Source of the DNA: Rhyacichthys aspro
Taxonomy: Eukaryota > Chordata > Actinopteri > Gobiiformes > Rhyacichthyidae
Assembly: GCA_036850595.1 (NCBI GenBank)
Contig: CM072162.1
Coordinates: 20,836,758 to 20,900,757 of the forward strand
Direction of reading: 5' to 3'
Length of the DNA stretch: 64,000 nucleotides
This document shows positions 1-12,850 of this stretch, one piece after another. The notes beneath the pieces are model-generated. The model did not search any database. It worked only from the letters and a program-made list of their open reading frames with translations, and was not told where the DNA came from. A program made the translations under genes and the position numbers. Within the stretch, counting starts at the first letter, position 1. The number at the start of each line of letters is the position of its first letter.

Positions 1-314
1 TTTATTAAGCATCAGTTGAGTTTTTGGACTTAATTCATTGTTAATTCATTGTTTACAAAGAATTAATAAACATAACATTAATAATCACTTGGTATAAACT
101 TTTTGGTCTGAACAATTATGTAAAATAATTATACATTTAAGTAATATTTCAGTGTCTATAAGTACTTAATTAATGAATAAATTGTTAATTACACATCTAT
201 TAATGCTTAACTACTGTTTTATTGTGTGAGTTATTTTAAAAACTTGACACTGAACATACGCATGAAGTAATACAGCAGCTATTTCCATCTTTTTTTTTTT
301 TAATCTTAAATCAC
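1..314 (-). other. Start of DNTT intron 2; AT-rich
   Basis: Very AT-rich sequence with several TTAATTA-like stretches and a T-run at 290-301. No coding signal was seen. It is placed in DNTT intron 2 because the next exons of the gene must lie further left. Confidence 0.6.
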
Positions 315-519
315 GCTGAGGTTTTCGAAGCGTTTGTCACGAACCTGAATGAGGTGCCTGGTTTCCACGGCGACGGGCCTGCTCTCCTTCATGCTGTCCG
401 TGAACCAGCTGATGTCCACCACGTGCATCATGGGTAGATTCTTCAGGTCCCGCCCCTTTAGCCACGTCCAGAGTGAGTCAGGGTCATTGTTCTCTGAGAC
501 CACATGAGTCACTCCATCA
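315..519 (-). CDS. dntt: DNTT coding exon 2
   Basis: The acceptor is ttcttctcag|TGATGG at 521-520. The exon completes Ser66 and encodes the second half of the BRCT domain (DGVTHVVSENN ... VDISWFTDSMKESRPV). The 3' boundary is the weak point. The only plausible donor before an in-frame stop at 308-306 is AGC|gtgatt, at 314, which is a poor consensus match, so the exact end may differ. Confidence 0.8.
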
Positions 520-3500
520 CTGAGAAGAAAAACCAAACCGTTTTTAACCCTCAGATGAGTCATTTTAGCTTTGAATTGTGTACTTTATGACATTTAAACC
601 TCATGATCATGTTTCTACTTAGAGCTAGAACTTAAAAATAGGTTTATATTGATCCAAGTCATGTCAACTGCGTCCGAAACAGCTTCTTACTGCAGTATAT
701 CGAGGTGTATTTTGAGTTTTTCGAGTGACTGAAATGTAGTTCAATCGACTTTTTTGTAACCTTTCACCAATTGTGGACTTGTAAACACTGGTGAGGCACA
801 AGGAGGTAGTTTCAGACACAGTCATTCCCTCAGTTGGAGCTATTTTGTCAATTTGACCCACTTAAATTATGTTTCCATGGCAACAAATGTCTCAGGGCCT
901 GCCTTTTAGGTTCTGGACGCTTTTATAAATAGTTGAATTATCCTCACGTATAAAAATATCACTAAACCATTACAAATGTTCACAACAAGTACTCACGACT
1001 CCTTTTTTAGGTTCCAAAATAAACAAAAAAGCACTGGACTGAACTTAGAGAAGGATAAAGACAAACATTAAACTTATTTATCATGTTTTGAATGTTTATG
1101 GACAGGGTTATACTGTTGTTTAATAAAAAGTTATCAATGGAGAACAGTTTTTAAGCCCTCAGTCTTAATATTAACACAAAACTGAGACGCTCTGGTTTGT
1201 TTGTTTCCTCTTTTACAGAATTTATAAAAAGCTCTCTTCACAAATTCAAAGAGCCTCAGGTCAGGGCGACAAGTCGCAAAGAAACAAACAAGAAAACCTT
1301 CTGTTTTCACCAAAAATATTTGTTTAGAAATGACATTTTGTTTAATTTTGTTTGAAAATGAGACAACTTCTATCCAGCAGATTTGTTTACTACTTTGATT
1401 AAATATGAATACGTGTCATATAAAATGGTTTGTTTGCCTTGTCAAGTTTTTAATTCAAAATGGAAGATGAAAAACATCCCTTTAAAACCAAAACGTCTTT
1501 TTGTCGAAGCTGTTTTAAGTTTAAACACAGAAAAAAGCAGAGCATCTTCAAAAATCACAGAAAATAGGAAAATGGAACCAGAATTTGTTGTGATCTTCCT
1601 TCCATTTTCATTTCAACACATGAAAAAGACAAAAATTATATTAATCAATGAAATAGAGGGAAAAATCATTTCAGTTTGGTTTGTAAGACAGAATATAGCT
1701 TTGATAAAAATGTGTCGGGTTGGTTCAGAACGATTCTAAAGAAGCTTTGAGGCTTCACTGCGATGTTTTCTGGACAGAAGAGTCTGTTTCTATGTAAAAA
1801 GTAAGATACACAAGTATGAATATAATACAGTAAGAAGAGAATTATCAAAATGTAGGTATTCTGACATAAACTAGAATAAAGAACCAAGTCTGTAGCTGTT
1901 CCTCTGCAATAAACAATAGAAGAAGATTATTTCTGTTTGAATTTTGAGCTTTGCTAACTTTAAATTTAGAGTATTGCACCAGTTTAGTTGTTTTAGGGAC
2001 TTTTTTTTCCTGCTTTATGTGATGTACAGTGAATAAAGTCTTTTTTAATGCACAAAAAGAGAGCAGTAAGACCTCGAGTCCATCAAAAGCCGGAGCTGTT
2101 GCTAATAAACACCAGCTTTAGCGAAAAATACAACATTTAGCAAACACAAGACAAGCTTCAGACGAATAAACACAGCCATTTTGTCTTTTTTATTTTAATC
2201 GTAGTAAAAATCCTCCGTCCTCCGATGAGACAAGGCTTCTCAAAGTTGAATGATACCCTTTTTTGGGACTTTTTGTGCTCCTTTGGACAATGGAAACCGA
2301 CCCCGCTCATACAGCACCGCTTCAGAGTAAATGAGGATGAATATACCTGGACATACAGTGGCCTATCTGTGTCATCTTAAAGTTTAATTACATCCCAAAG
2401 CTTCACAAACTGGCCCTGACCTGGGAATCTGAGCCTTTTAGTTACAAGCACGTCTTTTATTTGAGTTTAAGAAAAGGCAATAAAAGTCTAAAATGAACGA
2501 CTGTTGCAGAGAATGAGCAGATAAAACCATGACCATGTTTTGTGGATAAGTGTGTCCCAGTGCACTTTAAATGGGTTGATTGAAAGACCCTCTTCGCTGC
2601 TTGATTTAACAAAAACATCTCTCGGTTCTTCGGCGAAGCGTGCGGTCTCGGTCTTTTGAAATGCTGCTCAGATCTCACGCTGTTTTGGAATAAACACTGG
2701 TTGAACAACAATCAGCAGAGACCCTCTTAGCCTGCGTCGAGTTTTGATAGAGAAACCGTTCAGCCGAAGCCTCCTAAAGCGCCTCTGGGACCTTTTTACC
2801 AAAATCGCAGCTTCCTCCAGCCAACGAGACAAACTGCCGTACCCGTTCAGGGCGTCCAGCCGTGCATAATTACCCTCGGCGTGCTCCTCCTCTTCCTCGC
2901 TCCTGTCGAGGGGAAATCAGTGGAACGACTGCTTAAAGGATGTCCCAGCAGAGCTCAGGCTCAGGACTAATTGGGCAAATCACTGGCGAAACTAATCCGC
3001 GATCTGCTCGGCACGAAACCGGGCTCTGAGGGTCCATTACTCCCAAAACACACGGCGACAAAGAGCCTCTAACACACAGTCGTTATAGACATAAAGGAGA
3101 AGAGTTGTTTATTGTTTATGTTTATGTGGTCGTCTCACAAAATGCAAAAAAATCAACACATACTCCCTAAATGAAGGATTTTGTTTGGTTTCTTTAAATA
3201 ATTTTGATAAATAGTATTATTTTGGGCAAATCTGATCAGTTGGACAGTCAAAACCTGGAGGAACACGTGGATGTTTTTAGTTTTGCACAGCTTTTTTTTG
3301 TGTATTTCTATTGATATTCTGTGATCTGAGTGAGCTAATGCACAGAAATGGTCTCAAATGTAGCTTAAATTAGCAAATAAAATACTAACATTATTGATAG
3401 TTTGTTAAAGTAATGTGTTCTGGGACTTTTTGAGACATTTGATCTTCTGTTGATCCCTGAGGTTCAATAGAGCTTAGAGACTAACGCCGCCATTTTGTGA

Positions 3501-6500
3501 GTTCTTTAAGTTTCTGCTCATTAAATTATATCTATAACTATTGCTATTGCATTACTATTACTACTTTAGTGAGGAAATCTGGGTACAGTCACATACAAAA
3601 CACGGTTTATAGCCTCATCAAACCCTTTTAAATGGCAATGTTTTATAAAATGTTGGTCTTGTGGTCTTGATGATGATGTTAAAAGACCATCGAGACTCAG
3701 ATCTTGGGTTAAACTCTGTAGGAATACGACTCGGAGATCACGGAAACAGTGTCTTCACGCCGTGTTTACTCAGTTTTAATCCGTCTCTGCGTGGATCCTC
3801 GTCTCCGGAGTCGCTGAGCAGAATGTGAGACGGCAGATTGAGATGTAAATGAGCAGACTGTGAGTTCAACACCAGATTGTACTTCCACAGAATGAGCCTC
3901 GACACAAGAACAAGCTCAAGTCAACAGGCTCCGGTTTGGACAAGTCGTGTTCCTGCGCTGTTCCTGGTACAGCTACAGCAACTTTCAGTCCAAACAGGAC
4001 AAAGATGGAGGAGGGGCAGGTGTCATGAGACGTATTTACAAACCTTTAAAGAGAAAAGGGCTCAAAAAATGGAAAAAAATCTTGTAAAATGACTGCATTT
4101 ATTTGAGTAACTTCTACAAAACAGTACTTTATGAGAACATTTGCTAAAATATACTGTTTACTTTGACTTTTGGAGAAAGAAAATGTCACTTTTACTCAAC
4201 ATTTTAACATAATATTTCAAATAAGAGTAAAAGTAACTTAGCTTGGAAGAAAAACGGAAAGAAACATAATGTAATCTGAAAAATGGGGTCATTTCAGTGT
4301 ATTTTGGAAACTGTGTTTTAACCGTAGAGAGCCTTATTCCTGGTGATGAACCCTTGTTCTTGAAAGTTTGACTGGAGGTTTGTGTCCAGCTGAGGGCACT
4401 GTGTCAGATACAGAACTCATGAACTAAGAACCATTAAATGATTTTGAGAATATAGGTTTTTGAGCTAAAAGTTACACAGTGCTCCTGTAATTAACATTAA
4501 CAATTAAATAAATACATGGACTATCACAGGACATGTACAGTCCTGCCAAAAGTATTTCATATGTATAGATTTATATTATTATTTATAGGTTTGTATGGAT
4601 ACATGCACAGTTGTCAATGTACACACTGTGAGCAAACAACTGAACAAGTTTGCACCAACGTCTTTTGAGCAGTATATGTGCCATAAACACACACATTTGT
4701 TGCTCAAGTAAATTAATGAAATCTGACACTTACAAAAGCTTTCTTTCTTGTGGCTTGTGTTTTGTTTTAAAGACAGTGAGGGTCAGACCACAGCAGTAGG
4801 ACCCAGGACGTCTGAATGAATAACTGCTGTTTTCCCTTTAAAGATTAGACAGAATAGTTTTGTCCTTTTGTCATCCTTCACAAATATGTGTTTTCATATA
4901 ATTCAACTGTTTCCGATCCATTATTTCTAATGTAGTATTTTAAAATGCACACTAAATGTGATTATGGAAATGGAAGTGCTGAGAACAGGGTGGTTTCAGG
5001 CACAGCTTTGGGCAAAAGTGTATTTTATTTGAGGATTCATTAACATTACAAAATACTCATATGGACTTTATGTTAAGTAAACTTTTGGCTGTTTAATTAG
5101 TCAAGTGTCTGCGTGATCATATCGAGCAGTTGCACAAAACTGATCTTAACGTAGGAATATGTAAAGTAAGGTCATTAAATTATGATTAAATTGACCCAAG
5201 AAGATTGGCTTCACGCCTCAACAAACAAGCTGCCACTTCAAACCCAGCAGCAGCGTCTGACTGTGACTTTATTGTGAATTATACTTGAGTGTGTTTGCAA
5301 AAAAATGAAACAATCACTCAGTGGGATAAACCTGTCGATCTGTGGATCCACGTTCAACGACAGACTTAGAAATTAGGCCAAAGTAATGATGTAGTAATGT
5401 TAAAACCAGACTTGCATGAGACGAGAATATGAAAGATTCCCTAATATTTGTCATTAAGTATTTATGAGAAGATAATGAAACGCTGATGACCTAACAACTT
5501 TTTCAAAAGGTGGATTTTTTGGGGTGAATTTTTTGCCAAATTAGACAGAGTTGAGGAGGAGAGAGAGAAATGGGACGACGTGAAGCAAACTGACCTCAAA
5601 AATGACATCTTAATGGATTATATATGTTGTTTAGGCTGCGTCATATAATAACAACCTGTGATCCAACCTAGAACTTATTTCTCATTTCTGCGTAGACTTT
5701 TTATCCTCTGCCTCCTTCAACAAGTTCTAGGAAGTGCTCAGAAGTTTATCTGTATCCGAAAAGGGTCCTCTTCTTCCTCTAAGTCTTCTAACGCTGATTT
5801 AAAAGTGATGAGGAAAACCAGCTCTCGAACACACAGGTCACACGGGGTTTTAGTCGAGGGGACGGAGAACTGAAAAGGCTTTTTTCCAACTCAGTAACGA
5901 TTCAAAGGGAAGTGAATGATTTGAGATTATTGAGACACTGTGCAGATGAATTCTTAAAGATAATGTCCCTATTGTTATATACAGAATAAAAATCTATTAC
6001 AAAACCTTTATCTGTGTCTTATTTGAGGCACAAAACTTCAGTTTGTGATATTTCTGCAGAAAAACAAACCACGCAGATCGCTACGGGAGCCTGTTTGATC
6101 CATAAAGGTGCCATTATTTATGTAGTTCATGTTCTTCGGTCAAATTGGAAACAGACTGAGGTATTCTGCACAGTTTATTAGTCTGCTTTACACCTTCTCA
6201 AACAAACACCAACAAACGAACTGGACTTGCATTAGTTTTAATTGGACCGAACTCATCATTTCACAACATGGTCTTTAGAAAATACATGTTTGTTACATTT
6301 GTCATTGAACAGCAGTATCCATCTTAATTTGATGAAAAGCCATAATAAAATCATACTAAATGCCAAAAACTTGCTGTATTATGATCACTTTGGAGTTTAT
6401 GAATTTGAACAGGTTTTAGATGGATTTGAACAGGTTTTAGATGGATTTGAACAGGTTTTAGATGGATTTGAACAGTTTTGAGATGGATTTGAACAGGTTT

Positions 6501-9415
6501 TAGATGGATTTGAACAGGTTTTAGATGGATTTGAACAGGTTTTAGATGAATATGAACAGTTTTTAGATGGATTTGAACAGGTTTTAGATTAATTTGAACA
6601 GGTTTTAGAGGAATTTGAACAGGTATTAGATGGATTTGTACAGGTTTTAGTTGGATTTGAACAGGTTTTAGATGGATTTGAACAAGGTTTAGATACATTT
6701 GAACAAGGTTTAGATACATTTGAACAGTTTTTAGATGGATTTGAGCAGATTTTTTATATCTTTCTTGCAAAACTGGCTTAAGATTTCATAAACAAACAAA
6801 AGTAATCTGATTCAAATCCATCTAAAACCTGTTCAAATCCAATTAAAACCTAGAGCCATAAACATCACCTCCTAAATGTATTGAAAGGCCACATTAAACA
6901 TTGCAAAAGGCTGCTTTTTGCCCCCGGGCCTTGAGTTTGACGTGTGTGCCTCTGAGTTGTGTAAGAGCAGATCTGGGAGGTGTAGCTATCACGCTGCAGC
7001 TCGTATCAGTTTTGTCGGCTGCAGAATTAATGTCAGTTTGAGGCTGGCATGCTCCACTTCCTGTCGTTGGTTTCAAACAATTGTATCAAGCCAAGTGTAA
7101 CCGTAGGAGCGCTCAAGCTGTGTTTCTGGGAATGCTGCCATCGCCGAGCCGCAGAACGGCTGGCAGGCACACTTAGACACGCATCCAGACTCTGACATAC
7201 ACAGTGGGTATATTCACCGGGACAAGGATCTGCACTAAGTACGCTGTAAACTCAAGGTTAGTCTGGAAGTTGGCCTCTGTGTGTGTCCAAAAAATCGACA
7301 GAAAACAACACATACAACTGTACAATACACTTAAGTACGTAAAGAAGGCGTCGGGACATAGATTTTTTGCCTTTATGTGACAAAGTAGAAGTCGTTTTAC
7401 AGAAAAATGAGTGGAAACATGAGGAAAACAGGCCTGAGCCAAGTGCTGAACCTCTCTCAGGACCAAACACCTGCAGCTGTCGGTGAAACGGTGAATCTAA
7501 ATGTGCCCAAGTGAATAAATGTGAGAGTGAAAGGCTTTCTGTCAGTGTCTGAGTCTAAATGTTAGTGTTCTGCCTAAAGCGCTGCTGGGATAGGCTCATG
7601 TCACGTGACCCCAACTGGGACAAAGCAGAAGAAGATGGATAAATGTTTAATACACTTCTACAACATACTAAGGATTAAATTTGGGTTTAAACTTTACTAA
7701 ATCAAGATTGTAATTGTAAATAGAGCTACATGTTTTTGTCACATTAAAGCTAAGTTGCCCTTCCACCACGAAAACTTCAGGATATTAAGATAAAATCCAC
7801 TCTTTCTGGATATATCAGTAGTTTTTATCACTAATTATAGAAACAGTTTTGAAGCACACTGTCCTAAAATGTATTTGCCTTGGGTTTATTTACGAGTTAT
7901 CAATGAAATATCTATGAGTATCCAGACAGTAAGGCTCTATCCTTTTGAACGACCATAAAGATAAATCATCCTGCTGTCTTCTGTTAATCTGAAGACTTAG
8001 ATTAGGAATTAGAGACAGAAGAAAAAGATGCTGCTTCTGCAAAATCTCACATCTTCAGTGACATTTCAAAAAAGCCAAATTTATTGTTCATTCATTCATT
8101 CATTCATTCATTCAGCTAAATTCTTTCAGTTCATCTCTGTTTTATTACATTTAATTTATTAAAGATGAGTGGAAATCGCTGTGAAGGGATTTGGCCAAAG
8201 ACTGAATGAAAAATCAAAGCCATCACTTTCTCAGAGTTACAGTACTTCTGAGTTTATTTTTAGTTACTCAAAAATAACCAGCAGAACAATATTAACCTTT
8301 AAAGAGAGAAGTAGTCAGTAAATAAACCTGACCTTTTCACTCGTCCAATTTGAACCCACTCTCGGAGGTCTTTGAAGTTGACCTTAGTGATTGAAAGGTC
8401 AAGATACTAGAGGCACTCCAGGTTATTTAATAATAATTTAAACAGTCATTTTGAAGCTCATTAGGTATAAACATTATTTCAGACCTTTTTTTATTGTAGA
8501 CGTCCAAAATAGAGTCTTTCTTTTCGTAAGTTACAAATTCAAATGTTATTTTAGGCACCAGAAGTAACATTAAAAGTTAGTTTTTTTTTGTTTTTTACAT
8601 TTTGTGTTGATATTATTTATTGCAGTGGATTCATCATAGTTAGTTTTAAGAGCTCAAATTTGTTCTGGGAGAAATAGGACATCCCTTTTTGTTATTTTGT
8701 TTTTGGACAATCAACATATCAAGTATAATGTCCTACAAATATATATTTTTGTGGTATTTTATGTCCACTGTCACTGGCCTACAGTCTTATTGTTTTATGT
8801 ATCATGCATTTAGATGTGTATATCAGAGTGAAAGAAGGGTTGTTTTCCCTTTTAATGTCAGGGAACCATCAAAATGACTTTGTGGTTACATTATTTAAGG
8901 CTTTGTTTTTTATAGTTTTACATATACTTCGAATATTGTGTACAAATATCATGAAACATACACAGATTTGTGTCATATTGAGTTTTCAAATGTTTTGTCC
9001 ATGAATTATTTTGAAGGAGTCTGTATTTGTGGATCTCGATTTCAGTATTACTTTAATTATTTGCAGTTTGCTCTTCTTTTACCTTCTTTATTTACATTAA
9101 ATAAAGGCAGGACTTTGTGGAGGAAAAGGGGAAGTAAACTCACTCAACAAGTATCTCAGAGGTTTAATGGGAGAGAGCACCAATATTTAGATTAGTTTAA
9201 TGGAAACACAACTCTTACCTGAGAAGGTCTTCCACGATGAAACCCTTGGACCTGGCCAGTCGGGTCAGGAAACCCTTCCTGCTGCGTCCCATTTTCCTCT
9301 CGACCAGGTACAGTCTGACGTCCCCAAACTTCACATCTTTACAACTGGAAACCACCTCAATGACGTCCGCCGGTCTGGGACGTTTTCTTGCAGGAGACCT
9401 AAGAGTGGACAGCAT
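315..9415 (-). CDS. dntt: DNTT (terminal deoxynucleotidyltransferase), partial: first two coding exons
   Basis: Template-independent DNA polymerase of the X family that adds N nucleotides at V(D)J junctions in the nucleus of developing lymphocytes. Two exons join in frame: 9415-9219 and 519-315, the codon AG|T (Ser66) being split across the ~8.7 kb intron. The product so far is about 134 residues. A basic KRPRP nuclear-localisation motif lies near residues 11-15, followed by a BRCT domain from about residue 25 (KFGDVRLYLVERKMG, then SDGVTHVVSENN, then the BRCT tryptophan in VDISWF). The polymerase domain is not in the window and must lie left of position 1. The neighbour BLNK matches the human DNTT-BLNK order. 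The start is chosen at 9415 (A at -3); an in-frame ATG at 9448 with a weaker context is possible. Polymerase mu shares this architecture, but the sequence and the BLNK linkage favour DNTT. Confidence 0.88.
6402..6756. repeat. 21-bp minisatellite array (copy A)
   Basis: About 17 head-to-tail units of 21 bp with core TTTGAACAGGTTTTAGATG. Most units are near-identical; a few differ at one or two bases. Because 21 is a multiple of 3, the array is open on both strands (minus-strand reading HLKPVQI repeated), which creates a spurious 139-codon frame. The same unit in reverse orientation forms the array at 23211-24007. Confidence 0.95.
6813..6856. repeat. Inverted remnant of the 21-bp minisatellite
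   Basis: Two units of the 21-bp repeat occur in the opposite orientation (TCCATCTAAAACCTGTTC), about 57 bp after array A ends. The locus therefore has a built-in inverted repeat. Confidence 0.85.
8087..8114. repeat. (TTCA)7 microsatellite
   Basis: Seven perfect TTCA tetranucleotide repeats within DNTT intron 1. Confidence 0.95.
9219..9415 (-). CDS. dntt: DNTT coding exon 1
   Basis: Encodes residues 1-65 plus two bases of codon 66. It contains the basic ARKRPRP motif and the first half of the BRCT domain (FLTRLARSKGF resembles FLMELARRKGF of mammalian TdT). The donor reads CTCAG|gtaaga. An upstream in-frame ATG at 9448 would add 11 residues. Confidence 0.88.
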
Positions 9416-10049
9416 TTTGAAGAGTTTTCTGCGTGTCCCACTTAACATCCAAAACCCCACTTCACTTCAGCGCCACAGTCGTTTATTTGGGCTTGTATTT
9501 TTGCCTGATGGTGAGAAAATGTCTCTGTTGGAGAGGAGTTGGTGAGAGTTGGCAGACAGGAAAGGTATCTGGAAGCAGGTGCTGAGGATTTGGTGTTTAC
9601 CAAAAAGCACCTGGCAAGATTTGATGATTAAAGACGCAGGGATATGAAATGAACAAACACCCAGTTGGCATGGCATTATTCACTTCCAGTAAAATAAAAG
9701 CACATTGTGGGGAAGTAAACACCATCTGATGAATGGTACTTAGAAATAGAAGTGGGTAGAAGTGGCAGAATATGTAGTTTCATTAATGATGATTAAGTGA
9801 AAAGAATAATTGAATTAATAGAACAAAGTGTTTAATGATGTTTGGAATAAAATAGAAAGTGAAAAGCAAGACAGAGACAAAGTTATCAGTTGTTAGTAAT
9901 AGTATTGATGATAACAAAGATCTAAAAAGGAGTTACAGGGTCTATTTTAGGTATTTGTGGCACCAAATGGAAAAACCTTTTTGGAGAAGGCACAAATATG
10001 ATGAGAGGGAACAGCTCATTATAAAGTGAACATGGGTTTGTTTTTCTAA

Positions 10050-10320
10050 AGAGTAAAGTCTTGAGCAGGACACAGTCTCCTCACAGCAAGAAGGTCCTGA
10101 GTTTGATCCCCAGGGACTTTCAGGTGGGTTTTCTCCAGGTTAATCCCAGGATAATCCTCCAGACAGTAAATAGACCGAGATACTGGCTCGAGATGTGGGC
10201 AGGGTCCTCGGGCACGGCTCAGTCTTTGCCCCATGCTCCTGACAGGCTTCTGCAGCAACACTGAAACACATGAGGAGACAAATTTCACTACTGGGATGAA
10301 TAAAGTGTGACTTAACTTAA
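10050..10320 (+). repeat. SINE-like interspersed repeat
   Basis: Contains CAGCAAGAAGGTCCTGAGTT followed by a degenerate B-box-like GTTTGATCC, then GTGGGTTTTCTCCAGGT, and ends in a GGGATGAATAAAGTGTGAC tail. These phrases recur in teleost tRNA-derived/interspersed repeats as I remember them. The family was not assigned. Confidence 0.6.
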
Positions 10321-10959
10321 TGTCGGTGCAGTTTTGTAGATGATTAAGAGCTTATGTTTGGAACCAGACTTCATGAAACAGGACTCCAGCTGAATGGGTT
10401 CAGTGGTTACTTGAGTAAGAGTATGAAGAATTGAGTAAAAAGACAAAATTAAGGCAAATTTGTTTTTGAAAAGTATATTAATCTTAACACTATGTTCCTT
10501 TTTTACGCAAAGTGGATGCATTTGATTGTGCAGCACTCACCTAATAATAGTAAATAAAAGTAACGCAGGTCTAAGGTGACAGTTTAAGTAAGAGAAGACG
10601 AAGCTTTCATGTTCAATAACCAAAATAACAAAAGAGAAGCATGTATGTTTGGTGCAAGCAGAGAAGCGTTAGAGATGGACAAAAATCCCTGGAAATGTTA
10701 CCTATTGTGTTTTGAAGTATAGGGCTATTTTTTTGTTTATTTTAAAAAGTGTGACAAGCATAATTGGTTGAAATAAATAGCAAGGTAAGGATGAGATTAA
10801 CTGAATGTCAATAGTAACAAATGTACACGATTAAAGGTAATTACTGCATGTTTCAAGTGAGTCTGAGTGATTTCCTTCCTGACAACACCTGAAAACTTTT
10901 AGCTCAGGTGTTCTCATTCTGACTTGTCCGGAGTGTAGCCCTACTTCTGGGACTTAGCT

Positions 10960-11220
10960 GTGTTTTCGGTCACAAACCCCTCACATCTGTCCCGTCTTGT
11001 CCGGTTCGTCCCCCGCTCTCCGTCTCATTATGTCCGAGGCCGAGTCCGCACCATCTGCTGCGCCGCTTTAATTAGTTCATCGTCCAAAATGAGCGTCTTT
11101 GTGAGCATTTCCCCCGGGATCCCGCAAGCTTGTGCACGGCCTTTAGACGCATTCAGGTTTGCAAGCGCCGATGATTAGGAACATTTATCCCGCGGAGAGG
11201 AAGTGGTCAGGAACGGAAAA
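10960..11220. promoter_or_regulatory. Candidate regulatory island, DNTT-BLNK intergenic (1)
   Basis: About 260 bp of GC-richer, non-repetitive sequence with many CpGs in otherwise AT-rich DNA, and a TAATTAG homeodomain-type core near 11070. No conserved reading frame was recognised. Function is inferred from composition only. Confidence 0.3.
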
Positions 11221-11789
11221 CGGATTCAATCTCTTTAGCACCATTAATTTTACAAAGACATATTATTGTGCCGTTGAACAGTGTTTTGATTTCTCTGCTA
11301 CAGTGATCGGTAATGAAAAAAAACTGCTCTGTCGCCTATTTGTGTGTCAATTTACAGAAATATAAAGACTTAGCTACAAGAAATAAGGTTCTATGGTTAG
11401 TAAAAGTCAGCAATACAAAAAAATACAACAGCAAATTAAGCAGAATCACATTAAAAAACACTAAACTGGGATTAATTTGTATTTTTAAATAATTGTTTTG
11501 TGGGATTTTTACTCTCTAAAGGCTCAGAAAGTACAATGTGTTAAATTTACTTATTAAAGCAGCTCTTGAAAGGCAAAACTGTGCATGCAATACAATAGAA
11601 AAATGTAAAACTAACAACAATAAAGAAGAAACAAGTGAGAAAAAGTTAAATTGACAATACCACACATACACTCAAACACTAAACAACATGTTTCCTTCAT
11701 AGAGTCGAAGTATTTTGAGTAAAAAAAGCCCAAATACATTCATTTTCCATTTAAACACATCCATCTAGACTTGGGAACCAATTTTATAT

Positions 11790-11850
11790 AAACAGTGGAT
11801 CGACATGACCTGAGCCGGAATCAAACCTGGGTCGCTCCAGTGTGTGTGAA
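11790..11850 (-). repeat. Possible tRNA-derived repeat fragment (B-box-like)
   Basis: The minus strand reads GACCCAGGTTTGATTCCGG, resembling a Pol III B box and T-arm. No acceptor stem or anticodon arm could be folded around it, so it is not called as a tRNA gene. Confidence 0.3.
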
Positions 11851-12499
11851 TTCAGAACACCTTACTCAATAATAAATGTATCCTGATTTAAGAGGAAATG
11901 AATTGCCTGGTTTTCAATACGTAACATGATTTATGGGTCGTTTAATGCTCTTGTTGTAATTATTAAGTCCCGTATGATGCAGGTAAGTGTTTTAATCATC
12001 TTTAACAACACAACACATGCTGAAAATGCCCGCTTATGCTGACTTTTGGGTCAATTATAAATGTACGTAAGCTCTAATTGGACTCTGATCACAATTACAC
12101 TGATGCAAACTCACATCTGTGTCGTAGCATTTCGAAAAGGAAGTGTCATTAGTGCTAATCTGACAAGAAAGAAGGGTTATTTTTATGCTTTTTTAATCAG
12201 AAAACTATAAAAATGAAGTTGTGGCTTTATATTTGAGGTAAAAAGCAATGTATTCTCTGCACAAACCTGGGTTCAAGTGCCATCCACTGCCCAAACCTGC
12301 CTTGTGTCTGTCTAGAAAAGAAGAAAAAGAAATGATTCGATGCTAATACAGTAAATAATGCATTTTCAAACATGGTTTAGATAATATTATTATTCTACGT
12401 ACTCCAAATGTTCAACCCTTTAACAAAAGGAGAGTGTGTTGAGACCTAATGGTAACAATTTGTTGGCACAAAGAAAAATCAGTACAAGCTGCTCTCGCC

Positions 12500-12850
12500 T
12501 CATTTTAATAAGACTCTGCGAGAATGCATTTATTATTCTGCTCTCTCATTAACATAGAGTTGTGGGGGTTAAACAGTGGCACAGAGTGAAAGTCACTAAT
12601 TGTTTGACTGTTAACCCTCCCAATCAATTCCACGGAGCAGAAAAGTGCTGGAGTCGGTCCAGAGCCAAGCAGAAAACCTAACATCAACGAGACAAATGGG
12701 TCCAACGCTGCCAGCAACAATCAGTGCAGGTGGAACAGACTCACGCCACGGCTGCAGAGTGAAATATCCACATGATTATCGTAATTATCCTGAACATTCA
12801 GTTTGATCTTGCGGCGGCGGCGTGGAATCAGCTGGGATTTGAAGTCTAAT
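12500..12850. promoter_or_regulatory. Candidate regulatory island, DNTT-BLNK intergenic (2)
   Basis: Non-repetitive, GC-richer block. It includes a paired TTATCGTAATTATC (two TTATC, i.e. GATAA, cores 4 bp apart) near 12776-12790 followed by a GGCGGCGGCG run. No coding frame was recognised. Confidence 0.3.

Larger units (their letters stand above)
520..9218 (-). other. DNTT intron 1 (about 8.7 kb)
   Basis: No exon supported by splice sites plus family similarity was found. It holds a 21-bp minisatellite (6402-6756) with a short inverted remnant (6813-6856), a TTCA microsatellite (8087-8114), and two GC-richer blocks (about 2750-3075 and 6900-7170) that stand out from the AT-rich background and could be regulatory. 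The small open frames elsewhere look like chance. Confidence 0.65.

Noticed and set aside
664..861. 65-codon minus-strand frame that vaguely resembles a helix-turn-helix transposase start (SLCLTSVYKSTIGERLQ)
   Set aside because: No recognisable continuation, catalytic motif or terminal repeats; similarity too weak to call.
6351..6770. 139-codon minus-strand open frame of repeated HLKPVQI heptads
   Set aside because: It is the translation of the 21-bp minisatellite; period 3n keeps frames open. No splice, promoter or family evidence.
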